Shown: positions 19,200 to 28,643, counted from the stretch's first letter. The stretch is DNA of 64,000 nucleotides from Aquimarina atlantica (GCF_000626715.1 NZ_AQRA01000007.1:1-64000); one strand, 5' to 3'. Translations and numbers: made by a program. Notes: a model not told the origin generated them from the sequence alone.

Positions 19200-19212
19200 T
19201 GCAAATTTTGCA
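19200..19212. promoter_or_regulatory. short palindrome upstream of GH20 gene
   Basis: TGCAAA-T-TTTGCA is a perfect 6-1-6 inverted repeat in the 281-base gap between the SusD and GH20 genes. It could be an operator, but in AT-rich DNA such a short repeat may also be chance. Confidence 0.2.
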
Positions 19213-19368
19213 TAAAAATAATGATATAAAAAAATTACAATATGCATATAGCAAGCTTAGTCTGGTAATTTATCCTTTAATTAAAGCTTTTGATATATAG
19301 AAGAGATCATCATTTTCAATATTTAATCATTAAACCGCAGAAATTTGAAGTAAAATGCAATACGAGTT

Positions 19369-21417
19369 ATGAAAAATGTTAAAAGAATTATATTATTTTT
19401 TGTTTTTATAGCATCATATTTTCACACTAATGCACAAGTAGAGTTGTTAGAGAAATATGATTTAATGCCTTGGCCAAAAGAAATTAAAGAGAACGGTCAA
19501 AAATTTATGATTAATGAAAATTTTACGATTGCAGTAAATAAAGATAATATTAATCCTAAAATAGCTAACGCAACAACCAAATTTCTAAGGAGATTGTCTG
19601 GTAGAACAGGTGTATTTATTGACGAAGGGTTTGCAACAATTGCTTCTAAAAGTAAAGAGCCATCTTTAGTTATAAATTATACCAGAGAAGGTAAACTAGA
19701 GTTAAATGAAGACGAATCTTATGAACTTTCAGTAGTAAACGACCAAATAAACTTAACAGCTATAACAGATATAGGTATAATAAGAGGATTAGAAACCTTA
19801 TTACAGCTTAATGATCACACTACAACCGAATATTTTTTTCATGGAGTTGATATTAAAGATGCACCCAGATTTTCCTGGAGAGGTTTAATGATAGATGTAG
19901 CTAGACATTATGAACCACTAGAAGTGCTAAAAAATAACTTAGATGCCATGGCTGCTGTAAAAATGAATGTTTTTCATTGGCATTTAACCGAAGATCAGGG
20001 GTTTAGAGTAGAGGTGAAATCAAGGCCTAAATTTCATCAATTAGCATCGGATGGACAATACTATACCCATGAACAGATAAAAGAATTAGTAGCGTATGCA
20101 TCTAATTTGGGAATTAGAGTTGTTCCCGAATTTGATATACCGGGTCATGCTACTTCCTGGTTAGTGGCATATCCAGAAATGGCAAGTAAAGATACCATCT
20201 ATAAAATAGAAAGACATGCAGGTATTTTTGATCCTACTTTGGATCCTACAAAAGAAGTTACCTACGAAATTATTACTGATGTGTTTTCAGAAATAGCCCC
20301 ACTTTTCCCGGATAAATATTTCCACATTGGAGGTGATGAAAATGAAGGCAAGCATTGGGATGAAAACGATAAAATTCAGGAGTTTAAGAAGAAAAATAAT
20401 ATAAAAGATAACCATGAATTACAAGCGTATTTTAATATCAAAATTCAAAAAATATTAAAGGAGCAAGGAAAAATCATGATGGGATGGGACGAAATTTTGC
20501 AACCAACTTTACCCAAAGATGTTGTTATACATTCCTGGAGAGGTAAAGAAGCGATGTTAAAAGCAGCTAAACAAGGCTATAAAACGGTGTTGTCCAAGGG
20601 ATATTATATAGATTTACTAAAATCGATTAGACATCATTATGCAAATGAACCTATTTCAAAAGGTCATGGTTTAACAGAAGAGCAACTAAAAAATATCTTG
20701 GGAGGAGAAGCAACAATGTGGGGAGAATTAGTTACCCCTGTTTCTATAGATTCTAGAATTTGGCCTAGAACAGCTGCAATTGCAGAAAAACTATGGTCAT
20801 CTATTGAGATTGATGATGCAGATAATATGCTTAAAAGATTAGAGAGTGTTAATTATAGATTAGAAGAACTAGGCATTTCTCATATAAGAAATAGAAATGT
20901 GATTTTAAGGAACATTAGTAATAATCAAGAATTAAAATCATTGATTACTCTTACAAAAATTTGCGAACCGTTAAAGGCATACCAAAGAAATAAAGGAGGA
21001 GTTGAGTATAAATCGTATTCACCATTTACGCAATTTGTAGACGCATGTAATACAGATGCTATTGATGCTATACGATTTAATAAAAGTGTAAAAAAATATT
21101 TAAAATCTAATGTAGATGCTGATAAACAAGAAATTATAGTGTTACTCAATAAGTGGATAACAAACCATACTGATTTTAGCAAAATAAATAATAACCCAAC
21201 ATTAGCAAAATTAGAACCTTTATCCTCAAAACTAGCAGAACTATCATCCATTCTAAAAAATGGATTAACTAAAGGAAGTATAAACAAAGCCGAGCATCAA
21301 AAATCAATAGTTATCATTGATTTTCTTAGCAAACCAATTGCCGACACAGAACTCGTAATAATACCAGCAATTAAAAAGCTAATCTCAGCTATAGAAATTA
21401 GAAACGTAAAACCCTAA
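19369..21417 (+). CDS. beta-N-acetylhexosaminidase, GH20
   Basis: A secreted hexosaminidase of 682 residues that removes terminal beta-linked GlcNAc or GalNAc. A Sec signal peptide ends near residue 22. The non-catalytic GH20b domain (about 30-160) precedes the TIM barrel, with FSWRGLMIDVARHYEP (168-183), MNVFHWHLTEDQGFRVEV (199-216) and the catalytic pair Asp323-Glu324 in HIGGDENEGKHW. The barrel ends around 500 (WPRTAAIAEKLWS), and a helical C-terminal region of about 180 residues follows. It lies in the SusCD locus and is the main clue that the target glycan carries N-acetylhexosamine ends. No other glycosidase is seen in this locus. Confidence 0.94.
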   Translation: MKNVKRIILFFVFIASYFHTNAQVELLEKYDLMPWPKEIKENGQKFMINENFTIAVNKDNINPKIANATTKFLRRLSGRTGVFIDEGFATIASKSKEPSLVINYTREGKLELNEDESYELSVVNDQINLTAITDIGIIRGLETLLQLNDHTTTEYFFHGVDIKDAPRFSWRGLMIDVARHYEPLEVLKNNLDAMAAVKMNVFHWHLTEDQGFRVEVKSRPKFHQLASDGQYYTHEQIKELVAYASNLGIRVVPEFDIPGHATSWLVAYPEMASKDTIYKIERHAGIFDPTLDPTKEVTYEIITDVFSEIAPLFPDKYFHIGGDENEGKHWDENDKIQEFKKKNNIKDNHELQAYFNIKIQKILKEQGKIMMGWDEILQPTLPKDVVIHSWRGKEAMLKAAKQGYKTVLSKGYYIDLLKSIRHHYANEPISKGHGLTEEQLKNILGGEATMWGELVTPVSIDSRIWPRTAAIAEKLWSSIEIDDADNMLKRLESVNYRLEELGISHIRNRNVILRNISNNQELKSLITLTKICEPLKAYQRNKGGVEYKSYSPFTQFVDACNTDAIDAIRFNKSVKKYLKSNVDADKQEIIVLLNKWITNHTDFSKINNNPTLAKLEPLSSKLAELSSILKNGLTKGSINKAEHQKSIVIIDFLSKPIADTELVIIPAIKKLISAIEIRNVKP

Positions 21418-21421
21418 TAAA

Positions 21422-22294
21422 TTGAAAAATACCATAGTTTTTGTAGTAATGCTTTTAGGAGCAATGATTCTTAATTCGTGTAATAAAAAAGAAAAATCTA
21501 TAGATAATAGTACAGATTTTACTAAAGAACACGAGTTTACCAAAGGTATTGAAGGACCGGCAGTAGATAGCAAAGGAAATCTATATGCAGTTAATTTTAA
21601 AGAAGAAGGCACAATAGGTATTGTTAATCCTAAAGGAGAAAGTTCTTTATTTGTAAAATTACCTACAGGTAGCATTGGTAATGGAATTCGTTTTGATGCA
21701 TCCGATAATATGTATATCGCAGATTATACAAATCATAACATATTGTATATAAAAAAGAACTCAAAAGAAGTTGCTGTTTTTGCTCATGACTCTACGATGA
21801 ACCAACCAAATGATGTTGCTATTTCTCCTAATAGAACTCTGTATGCAAGTGATCCTAACTGGAAAAATGGAACAGGTAATTTATGGATGACTTCTAATCG
21901 AAAGCTTGTTTTGGTAGAAAAAAATATGGGAACAACCAATGGTATAGAAGTTAGTCCCGATGGAAAGAAATTGTATGTTAATGAATCTATACAACGAAAT
22001 ATTTGGATCTATGATATAACAGATAATGGCAAACCTATTAATAAAAGAATATTTAAGACATTTAAGGATTTTGGCTTAGATGGTATGAGATGTGATGCAA
22101 AAGGAAACCTGTATGTGTGTCGATATGATAAAGGAACTGTATTAGTATTATCTCCTGAAGGTAAAGAACTAAGAGAAGTGCAACTAAAAGGGAAAAAACC
22201 AACTAATATCACTTTTGGAGGGGAAAATAATACTCAATGTTTTGTAACAATGGCAGATAGAGGGTGTTTTGAGACATTTTTTTCTCAAAAATGA
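21422..22294 (+). CDS. SMP-30/gluconolactonase-like lipoprotein
   Basis: A 290-residue beta-propeller lipoprotein. The signal peptide ends at a lipobox (ILNSC, Cys20), so it is probably anchored outside the cytoplasm. Repeated blades appear as GPAVDSKGNLYAVNF, GIRFDASDNMYIADYTNHNI, NDVAISPNRTLYASDP, GIEVSPDGKKLYVNES and GMRCDAKGNLYVCRYD, the pattern of the SMP-30/gluconolactonase/LRE family, which hydrolyses sugar lactones. The start is TTG, 4 bases after the GH20 stop, so the two genes are tightly linked. A role in opening a sugar lactone made by the oxidoreductases downstream is inference. Confidence 0.82.
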   Translation: MKNTIVFVVMLLGAMILNSCNKKEKSIDNSTDFTKEHEFTKGIEGPAVDSKGNLYAVNFKEEGTIGIVNPKGESSLFVKLPTGSIGNGIRFDASDNMYIADYTNHNILYIKKNSKEVAVFAHDSTMNQPNDVAISPNRTLYASDPNWKNGTGNLWMTSNRKLVLVEKNMGTTNGIEVSPDGKKLYVNESIQRNIWIYDITDNGKPINKRIFKTFKDFGLDGMRCDAKGNLYVCRYDKGTVLVLSPEGKELREVQLKGKKPTNITFGGENNTQCFVTMADRGCFETFFSQK

Positions 22295-22320
22295 TATGTG
22301 TTTTTATAATATAGATCAGT

Positions 22321-23184
22321 ATGGTGCCCACTATTATTAAAAAAAGGAGTTGTTTATTTTTGTTAACTATTCAACTACTTGTAAATTGTAGTTCAAGTGA
22401 TAGTGTTATAGATACAAATAGAGAAACAAATAATCTTGTTGGGTTAAACACTATCCAGCCTGGTGTGCAGGTGGCATATCCAAAAGGATCTACAAAATCC
22501 CAATATGGATTCTATGTATATGTTCCTTCTGAATATAATATCGCCAATGCAGAAAAATATCCTTTATTAATCCACTTACATGGAGGTGGAGCAAGAGGTG
22601 ATAGTGCTGTAAATCCAAATGATTTAAATTCTATTTTATTCGATGGCCCTCCGTCATTAATACATAAAAATCAATGGAATCCTAAACATCCTATGATTGT
22701 CGTATCACCCCAATCCCCATCTATTTGGAATACAGAAAACTTACACAATTTTATTACTTTCTTAATTGATAACCTAAAGATAGATACGCAGCGAATATAC
22801 ATGACAGGATTTAGTATGGGAGGGAAAGGTTGCTATGATTATATTTCTTCAAAAGGAAGTAATTCATATGTAGTAGCCATAGTGCCTATCGCAGGATGGG
22901 GAAATGTATCAACAGGAAATCAATTTACTAATATTCCTGTTTGGGCATTTCATGGAGATGCAGATAGGATTATTTCATATGATAAATCGATTTCAATGGT
23001 TAATGCAATTAATGCAGAAAACCCAACAACAAAAGCCAAGATAACCATATACTCTGGTATCGATCATGACTCTTGGTCCAGAACTTATGATAATACAGGG
23101 AGAGGTAGTGCAAACAGTGCTTATGACCCCTTTGATATCAGCATTTATGAGTGGATGTATTTATACAAAAAAACCGATTTATAA
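22321..23184 (+). CDS. alpha/beta-hydrolase esterase lipoprotein
   Basis: A 287-residue lipoprotein with a lipobox (LLVNC, about Cys23) and an alpha/beta-hydrolase fold. The oxyanion segment LLIHLHGGGARGDSA, the nucleophile elbow GFSMGGKGCYDY, the acid in AFHGDADRIISYD and the His in SGIDHDSWSRTYD complete a Ser-Asp-His triad. It resembles poly(3-hydroxybutyrate) depolymerase/feruloyl esterase-type enzymes. In this glycan locus it may remove acetyl or other ester groups from the glycan. It lies 26 bases after the SMP-30 gene. The exact substrate is unknown. Confidence 0.82.
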   Translation: MVPTIIKKRSCLFLLTIQLLVNCSSSDSVIDTNRETNNLVGLNTIQPGVQVAYPKGSTKSQYGFYVYVPSEYNIANAEKYPLLIHLHGGGARGDSAVNPNDLNSILFDGPPSLIHKNQWNPKHPMIVVSPQSPSIWNTENLHNFITFLIDNLKIDTQRIYMTGFSMGGKGCYDYISSKGSNSYVVAIVPIAGWGNVSTGNQFTNIPVWAFHGDADRIISYDKSISMVNAINAENPTTKAKITIYSGIDHDSWSRTYDNTGRGSANSAYDPFDISIYEWMYLYKKTDL

Positions 23185-23445
23185 ATAGATATTTCTAATA
23201 AAGAATTATAATCTATACAGAGTTAGTTATTTATGGCTTGCTTTTTTTTTGCCTCTGAGAAGAATTCTTTTATTTATTACTTATCACAATGCCAAATCAA
23301 TAAAATGAAAAGTAGAATTTGTAAAAAAAAACGAACAAGGAGGGATTATATTTTGACAATTTAATGGAGATAGCGGAACACTTTTGAATGCAATTTTTAA
23401 TAATTTGTATATAGAAAAGTAACAATTTTGGAAAGCATAGATAAA

Positions 23446-24417
23446 ATGAAATATAAAAAATTTGGAAAGTTAGATTGGAATATAAGCCAGGTAGGATATG
23501 GTATGTGGGGCATGGCGGGTTGGTCAGAGTCAGATGATAAAATATCTAATAAGTCATTAGATAGAGCTGTTGAATTAGGTTGTAATTTTTTTGATACCGC
23601 ATGGGGATATGCAGAAGGAAGAAGCGAGAAAATTTTAGCAGGATTATTAAAAAGACACTCAGAAAAAAGACTGTATACGGCAACAAAAATTCCTCCTAAA
23701 ATTGATGAATGGCCGCCAAGTAAATCATCAACATTAAAAGATATATACCCATCAAATCATATGGTAGAGTATACAGAAAAGAGTTTGAAGAATTTAGGGG
23801 TTGAAACCATTGATTTACAGCAGTTTCATGTGTGGGAAGATAGTTGGGCAGAACGAGACGAATGGAAAGAAATGGTGCTAAAACTAAAACAAGAAGGGAA
23901 AGTACAGTCTTTTGGGATTAGTGTAAACCGATGGGAACCTGCTAATTGCTTGAAAGCGCTAGAGTCGGGATTAATCGACTCGATACAAGTTATTTATAAT
24001 ATTTTCGATCAATCCCCTGAAGATGTATTATTTCCGTATTGCGAAAAGAATGATATTGCAGTTATAGCTCGTGTTCCATTTGATGAAGGTTCTCTTACCG
24101 GAAAACTTACTTTAGCTTCTAAATGGGATATTGGTGATTTTAGAAACATTTATTTTGGTCCCGAAAATTTGCCACCTACTATAAAACGTATTGAAAAATT
24201 AAAAGAACTGGTTCAGAATGAAATGCCATTAGCAGAATTAGCATTGCGTTTTATTGCAGCACATCCTGCAGTTACTACTATGATTCCTGGTATGCGTCAA
24301 CTACGTAATGTAGAAGCTAATATGCGTATAGGCGATGGACAAGGACTTTCGCAAGAGTGGATAGATAAACTTAGAGATCATCGTTGGGATCGCTTGCCAA
24401 CAAACTGGTCTTGCTAA
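23446..24417 (+). CDS. aldo/keto reductase
   Basis: A cytoplasmic NAD(P)H-dependent oxidoreductase of about 323 residues. The start ATG at 23446 gives the usual N-terminus MKYKKFGKLDWNISQVGYG; a TTG at 23428 would add six residues. Motifs include GCNFFDTAWGYAEGRSEKIL (catalytic Asp and Tyr), TATKIPP with the catalytic Lys, and LQQFHVWED with the His position. The C-terminal cofactor site is TTMIPGMRQLRNVEANM. It starts the metabolic end of the polysaccharide locus after a 261-base gap without a gene. Its sugar or aldehyde substrate is not known. Confidence 0.9.
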   Translation: MKYKKFGKLDWNISQVGYGMWGMAGWSESDDKISNKSLDRAVELGCNFFDTAWGYAEGRSEKILAGLLKRHSEKRLYTATKIPPKIDEWPPSKSSTLKDIYPSNHMVEYTEKSLKNLGVETIDLQQFHVWEDSWAERDEWKEMVLKLKQEGKVQSFGISVNRWEPANCLKALESGLIDSIQVIYNIFDQSPEDVLFPYCEKNDIAVIARVPFDEGSLTGKLTLASKWDIGDFRNIYFGPENLPPTIKRIEKLKELVQNEMPLAELALRFIAAHPAVTTMIPGMRQLRNVEANMRIGDGQGLSQEWIDKLRDHRWDRLPTNWSC

Positions 24418-24428
24418 TCGATAAGAAT

Positions 24429-25325
24429 ATGCACAGAAGAACTTTTATAAAAAAAACTTCAAATACAGCTTTAGGTATGGGGTTAGCATTATCATTTTCA
24501 TCTGGTACCATCGTAAAAGAAGAAGCCTTATTTTTTAAAATATCACTTGCTCAATGGTCATTACATAGAAGTTTACGTTCAGGAAAACTTTCAACATTCG
24601 ATTTTCCTGCGAAAGCTAAAAATGATTTTGATATTCATGCTGTAGAATATGTTAATCAGTTTTTTATAGATAAAGCTAAAGATCATAAATATCTTAAAGA
24701 ATTAAAACAACGTACGTTAGATCTTAATGTAGAAAATGTTTTGATTATGGTTGATGCTGAAGGTGAATTGGGTAATCAAGACAAAAAAGCAAGATTACAA
24801 GCTATAGAAAATCATTATAAATGGGTAGAAGCAGCAAAGTTTTTGGGGTGTAGTTCTATTCGTGTAAATCTGCATGGAGAAGGAAGTAGGATAGATGTAG
24901 CAAAGGCAGGAGAGGATAGTTTAGTTCAATTATCCGATTTTGCGAAAGACTACGCTATCAATATAATAGTCGAAAACCATCAAAGCTATTCTACACATGG
25001 CGATTGGTTATCCAAAATTATGAAAAATGTTAACCTTAAGAATTGTGGTACGTTACCAGATTTTGGCAATTTTTATGAATATGACAGATATCAAGGCGTA
25101 AAGGATATGATGCCTTTTGCCAAAGGAGTTAGTGCCAAATCGAATAATTTTGATAAGCAGGGGAACGAAACGGAAATCGACTATATCAAAATGCTTCAAA
25201 TTGTAAAAAATGCTGGTTATACTGGTTACATTGGTATTGAATACGAAGGAACTAATGATGACGAAGATAAAGGTATTCGATTGACAAAAGAGCTATTGAT
25301 AAAAACTGCAAGAGAGCTAAAATGA
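24429..25325 (+). CDS. Tat-exported sugar phosphate isomerase/epimerase-like TIM-barrel protein
   Basis: A 298-residue protein of the AP-endonuclease-2-like (xylose isomerase-like) TIM-barrel family. The start is placed at ATG 24429, giving MHRRTFIKKTSNTALGMG, a twin-arginine signal; the open frame further upstream overlaps the aldo/keto reductase gene. The barrel has SLAQWSLHRSL, DIHAVEYVNQFF, SIRVNLHGEGSRIDVA, IIVENHQSYSTHGDWL (metal-site Glu) and YTGYIGIEYEG near the end. Export by Tat suggests it acts in the periplasm, unlike the reductase before it. Its stop overlaps the start of the SDR gene by 4 bases. Confidence 0.82.
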   Translation: MHRRTFIKKTSNTALGMGLALSFSSGTIVKEEALFFKISLAQWSLHRSLRSGKLSTFDFPAKAKNDFDIHAVEYVNQFFIDKAKDHKYLKELKQRTLDLNVENVLIMVDAEGELGNQDKKARLQAIENHYKWVEAAKFLGCSSIRVNLHGEGSRIDVAKAGEDSLVQLSDFAKDYAINIIVENHQSYSTHGDWLSKIMKNVNLKNCGTLPDFGNFYEYDRYQGVKDMMPFAKGVSAKSNNFDKQGNETEIDYIKMLQIVKNAGYTGYIGIEYEGTNDDEDKGIRLTKELLIKTARELK

Positions 25326-26080
25326 AATTAGAAGACCAGGTATTTGTTATTACGGGAGCTACAAGTGGCATGGGCAAAGCCATTGCTGTTTTATATGCAA
25401 AAGAAGGGGCTAAATTAGTGCTGAGTGGTAGAAATATAGAAAGAGGAAATGCACTTGTAGAAGAGTTAAAGTTGATATCTACGGATGCTATATTTCATGC
25501 AGGTGATATAGGAATTCCTAAAGTGAATAAAGAACTGGTTTCCAAAGCAATTACCAAGTATGGAAAACTTAATGGTATAGTAAGTAATGCAGGAGTCTTA
25601 GGGTTGGGAAGTCTTACCGAGATTAGTATTGAAAACTGGCATGAAACTCTGAATATAAATTTTAATTCGTTTTTTTATTTATGCAAATATGCTATTCCAT
25701 ATATCAAAAAAGAGAAAGGAATTATTATTGCTAATGCATCAATAGCTGCATTTAAGAGTTTCCCAAGCCATGCTGCCTATTGTGCATCAAAAGCAGCGTT
25801 GGTTTCTTTGGTTAAGCAAGCAGCATTAGATTATGGCCCCGAAATACGCATTAATGCTATTTGTCCCGGCCCAGTAGATACACCTCTGATTTGGGATTCT
25901 GCAAAAGCATTTAAAAACCCAGATGAAGCTGTTGATAATGTAAAAAATGCTACCATATTAAAACGTTTAGGTACACCAGAAGATATTGCTAAACTGGCAT
26001 TGTTTTTGGCATCAGAAGATGCTTCGTGGATGACAGGTTCTGCCTTAACTATTGATGGAGGAATTATGGCAACCTCTTAG
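25322..26080 (+). CDS. short-chain dehydrogenase/reductase (glucose 1-dehydrogenase-like)
   Basis: A 252-residue classical SDR. The cofactor motif is TGATSGMGKAIA (about 11-22), then NAGVLGLG, the catalytic Ser in IIIANASIAAFKS, and Y-x-x-x-K in AAYCASKAALVSL. The C-terminal end WMTGSALTIDGGIMA is typical. It would use NAD(P) in the cytoplasm on a sugar or sugar alcohol. It overlaps the TIM-barrel gene by the ATGA tetranucleotide, so translation is coupled. It closes the polysaccharide utilisation locus. Confidence 0.9.
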   Translation: MKLEDQVFVITGATSGMGKAIAVLYAKEGAKLVLSGRNIERGNALVEELKLISTDAIFHAGDIGIPKVNKELVSKAITKYGKLNGIVSNAGVLGLGSLTEISIENWHETLNINFNSFFYLCKYAIPYIKKEKGIIIANASIAAFKSFPSHAAYCASKAALVSLVKQAALDYGPEIRINAICPGPVDTPLIWDSAKAFKNPDEAVDNVKNATILKRLGTPEDIAKLALFLASEDASWMTGSALTIDGGIMATS

Positions 26081-26265
26081 AAGAAATGAGGTATAGAGTT
26101 AAATATTCTATTGACATATTGATGATCCATAATGATTTGTATATTGTTAGTTATAAAGAAAAATACCTACTACCTATGCATAAAAATAGTCGGTCAATGA
26201 TCTGAAAAGTATAAAAGAGCTATACTTCTCTCTCATTTTAATCAAAATAAATACTATATTTTCTA

Positions 26266-27354
26266 ATGGCAAAATCATTACTCTTTATACCTGATATTTC
26301 TGGTTTTACACATTTTGTTCAGAACACCGAGGTGGAGCACAGTCAGCATGTGATTTCTGAGTTGTTAGAGGTTTTGATTAATGCTAATACAGAAGGTTTA
26401 AAACTGGCAGAGATAGAGGGAGATGCATTGTTTTTCTATAAAGAAAATGAAATCCCATCACAAGAAAAGCTTTTGGCTCAGATTGAAACAATGTTTATTG
26501 CGTTTTATAGCCATCTTAAACTTTTAGAGAAAAATCGTGTTTGCCCTTGTAACGCATGTGCTACAGCGCCTGGTTTACAGTTAAAAATAATAGTGCATTG
26601 TGGAGAGTTGCAATTTATTACTGTTCAGGAAAAACGTAAGCCTTTTGGTCAGGTAGTTATTGAGGCTCATAGATTACTTAAAAACTCAATTGTAAGTGAT
26701 AACTATGCCTTGTTAAGTGATGAAGTGACTAACGTTATTGGACTTCCTGCTAATTATGAAAGTAAATTATACCGTTTTAGATCGGGTAAGGATGCTTATG
26801 ATACCAAAGAAATTGTTTATTCGTTTTCTGAAATAAATAAAAACAATTTAAAACTTACTCCTTTTGCTACCCCAGAAGTGGTGAGTTTTCAACGTTCCCC
26901 GTCCGTAGTTTTAATGAGAGAATTCGAAATTCCTGAGGCACAATTATTAGAATATATTACTAATTATAGCTATAGACATTATTGGGCAAAGGGAGTTGAT
27001 AAATTCGAGTATAACCCGGGAGAGGTTACTCGATTAGGCACCGAACATGTCTGTGTAATTGATGGGAAACGACTCAATTTTACAACAGTGACCAAGAAAG
27101 CGGGTGTAAATGAAATTGTCTATGGAGAGCGTACTACAGATGCTCCTTTGCATGAATTGTATCAATTTTTTATTATAAAATCATTGCCTGGTAATCGATG
27201 TTTGTTAACTGTAGAGGGATATCCTGTGGCAAAATCACTATTGCATAAGTTGATGTTGTTTCTTTTGATAAAAAGAGCCATTAGAAAGTCTATAAAAGCA
27301 TCTATAGATAATCTTGAAGCATTTGTTAGAAATAATGACACTCTAACGAGTTAA
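26266..27354 (+). CDS. DUF2652 (nucleotide cyclase-like) protein with SRPBCC-like C-terminal domain
   Basis: A 362-residue two-domain protein. The N-terminal half (about 1-190) begins LLFIPDISGFTHFVQ and contains KLAEIEGDALFFY, the pattern of DUF2652 and class III nucleotide cyclase-like folds. A short Cys-rich segment (CPCNACATAPG) follows. The C-terminal half (about 205-355) has a start-like EVVSFQRSPSVVLMREFEI and a hydrophobic helix near the end, resembling the SRPBCC ligand-binding fold. No function is known to me. It is convergent with murF; the two stop codons share the four bases TTAA. Confidence 0.75.
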   Translation: MAKSLLFIPDISGFTHFVQNTEVEHSQHVISELLEVLINANTEGLKLAEIEGDALFFYKENEIPSQEKLLAQIETMFIAFYSHLKLLEKNRVCPCNACATAPGLQLKIIVHCGELQFITVQEKRKPFGQVVIEAHRLLKNSIVSDNYALLSDEVTNVIGLPANYESKLYRFRSGKDAYDTKEIVYSFSEINKNNLKLTPFATPEVVSFQRSPSVVLMREFEIPEAQLLEYITNYSYRHYWAKGVDKFEYNPGEVTRLGTEHVCVIDGKRLNFTTVTKKAGVNEIVYGERTTDAPLHELYQFFIIKSLPGNRCLLTVEGYPVAKSLLHKLMLFLLIKRAIRKSIKASIDNLEAFVRNNDTLTS

Positions 27355-28628
27355 AGAAGGTCTAAAATTCTTTCTAGCTTCATACCTCGAGATCCTTTGA
27401 TTAGAATTACATCTTTTTGATTTTTTAGAGTCCAATTGGCCTCGAGATCTTCGTAAGATTTAAATTTATGAACATTAGGATTGGTACATTTAGTGGCAAA
27501 AAAATGATTCCCGATTAAATATACTTCCTCTGTTTCTGTATTACTTATCTTATCTGTTATTTTTTGATGCTCTAAAGCAGCATCATTGCCCAATTCGAAC
27601 ATATCTCCCAAAAAAACAATTTTAGTGTTATATTGTAATTGAACGAAATTATGGATGGCAGCCTCCATACTTGATGGATTTGCATTATAGGCATCCAGAA
27701 TAATGGTATGCTCTCCTTTTTTAATGATTTGTGAACGATTATTTGTAGGGGTATAGGATTCTATTGCATGTTTGATTTTGCTTAAACTAATCTTAAAATG
27801 AGACCCAATAGCTATAGCAGCTGCAATATTTGTAAAGTTGTACTGTCCTATTAGGTTACTGTGTATAATGCTATCTTGATAAGAAATAATCACATTAGGG
27901 TCGGTACCCTCTAATTTAATCATTACATCACTTGCGTTGGATTGTGAAAAACTATACGTTTTTATTCCAGAAGATGCATTAACCAGCTTTTGGTCTTCAA
28001 GATTAAGAAAAACTAATTTGTTGTGTCTTTTTAGGTAATCATAGAGCTCTGTTTTTCCTTTTAAAACACCTTCGATACTTCCAAAACCTTCCAGGTGAGC
28101 TTTACCAATATTGGTAATATAACCATAATCTGGTGTGGCAATAGAACATAAAAACGCAATTTCTTCCAGGTGATTGGCTCCCATTTCTACAATTCCTATT
28201 TGAGTTTCCTTTGTCATTGATAAAAGTGTAAGAGGAACTCCGATGTGATTATTGAGGTTACCTATCGTTGCAGTGGTCTTAAAAGAAGAAGAAAGCACAC
28301 TATTGATTAATTCTTTTGTGGTGGTTTTTCCATTACTTCCGGTTAAAGCTATAATAGGAATATTTAGATGCTTACGATGAAACGAAGCTAAGTCTTGTAG
28401 GGTTTGCAGGACATTATCTACAAGAATATGTTTTTCTGTTGTTTTAAACGCTGCTTCATCGATTATAGCATATGCTGCTCCATGTTCTATGGCTTTTTGT
28501 GCATAGGTATTTCCATTAAAATTTTCGCCCTTTAAAGCAAAAAAAATGACATTAGGCTCTATTTTTCGGGTATCTGTGCATACGCCATTGCTGGCTAGGA
28601 ATAATTGATGTATTTGGGTAATGGTCAT
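27351..28628 (-). CDS. murF: UDP-N-acetylmuramoyl-tripeptide--D-alanyl-D-alanine ligase
   Basis: A cytoplasmic peptidoglycan ligase of 425 residues that adds D-Ala-D-Ala to UDP-MurNAc-tripeptide. The P-loop is ALTGSNGKTTTKELI (about 103-117), followed by TATIGNLNNHIGVPLTLL, GIVEMGANHLEEI and YITNIGKAHLEGFGS. The C-terminal domain has IILDAYNANPSSMEAAI and VFLGDMFELG. It lies downstream of gldJ on the same strand, an order seen in other flavobacteria, but a terminator-like hairpin separates them. Confidence 0.96.
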   Translation of the reverse strand: MTITQIHQLFLASNGVCTDTRKIEPNVIFFALKGENFNGNTYAQKAIEHGAAYAIIDEAAFKTTEKHILVDNVLQTLQDLASFHRKHLNIPIIALTGSNGKTTTKELINSVLSSSFKTTATIGNLNNHIGVPLTLLSMTKETQIGIVEMGANHLEEIAFLCSIATPDYGYITNIGKAHLEGFGSIEGVLKGKTELYDYLKRHNKLVFLNLEDQKLVNASSGIKTYSFSQSNASDVMIKLEGTDPNVIISYQDSIIHSNLIGQYNFTNIAAAIAIGSHFKISLSKIKHAIESYTPTNNRSQIIKKGEHTIILDAYNANPSSMEAAIHNFVQLQYNTKIVFLGDMFELGNDAALEHQKITDKISNTETEEVYLIGNHFFATKCTNPNVHKFKSYEDLEANWTLKNQKDVILIKGSRGMKLERILDLL

Positions 28629-28643
28629 TAAATTACATGATAT

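Noticed and set aside
24384-24428. N-terminal extension of the Tat-exported TIM-barrel protein into the aldo/keto reductase gene.
   Set aside because: The twin-arginine signal begins properly at ATG 24429; the extension would place 15 residues before it.
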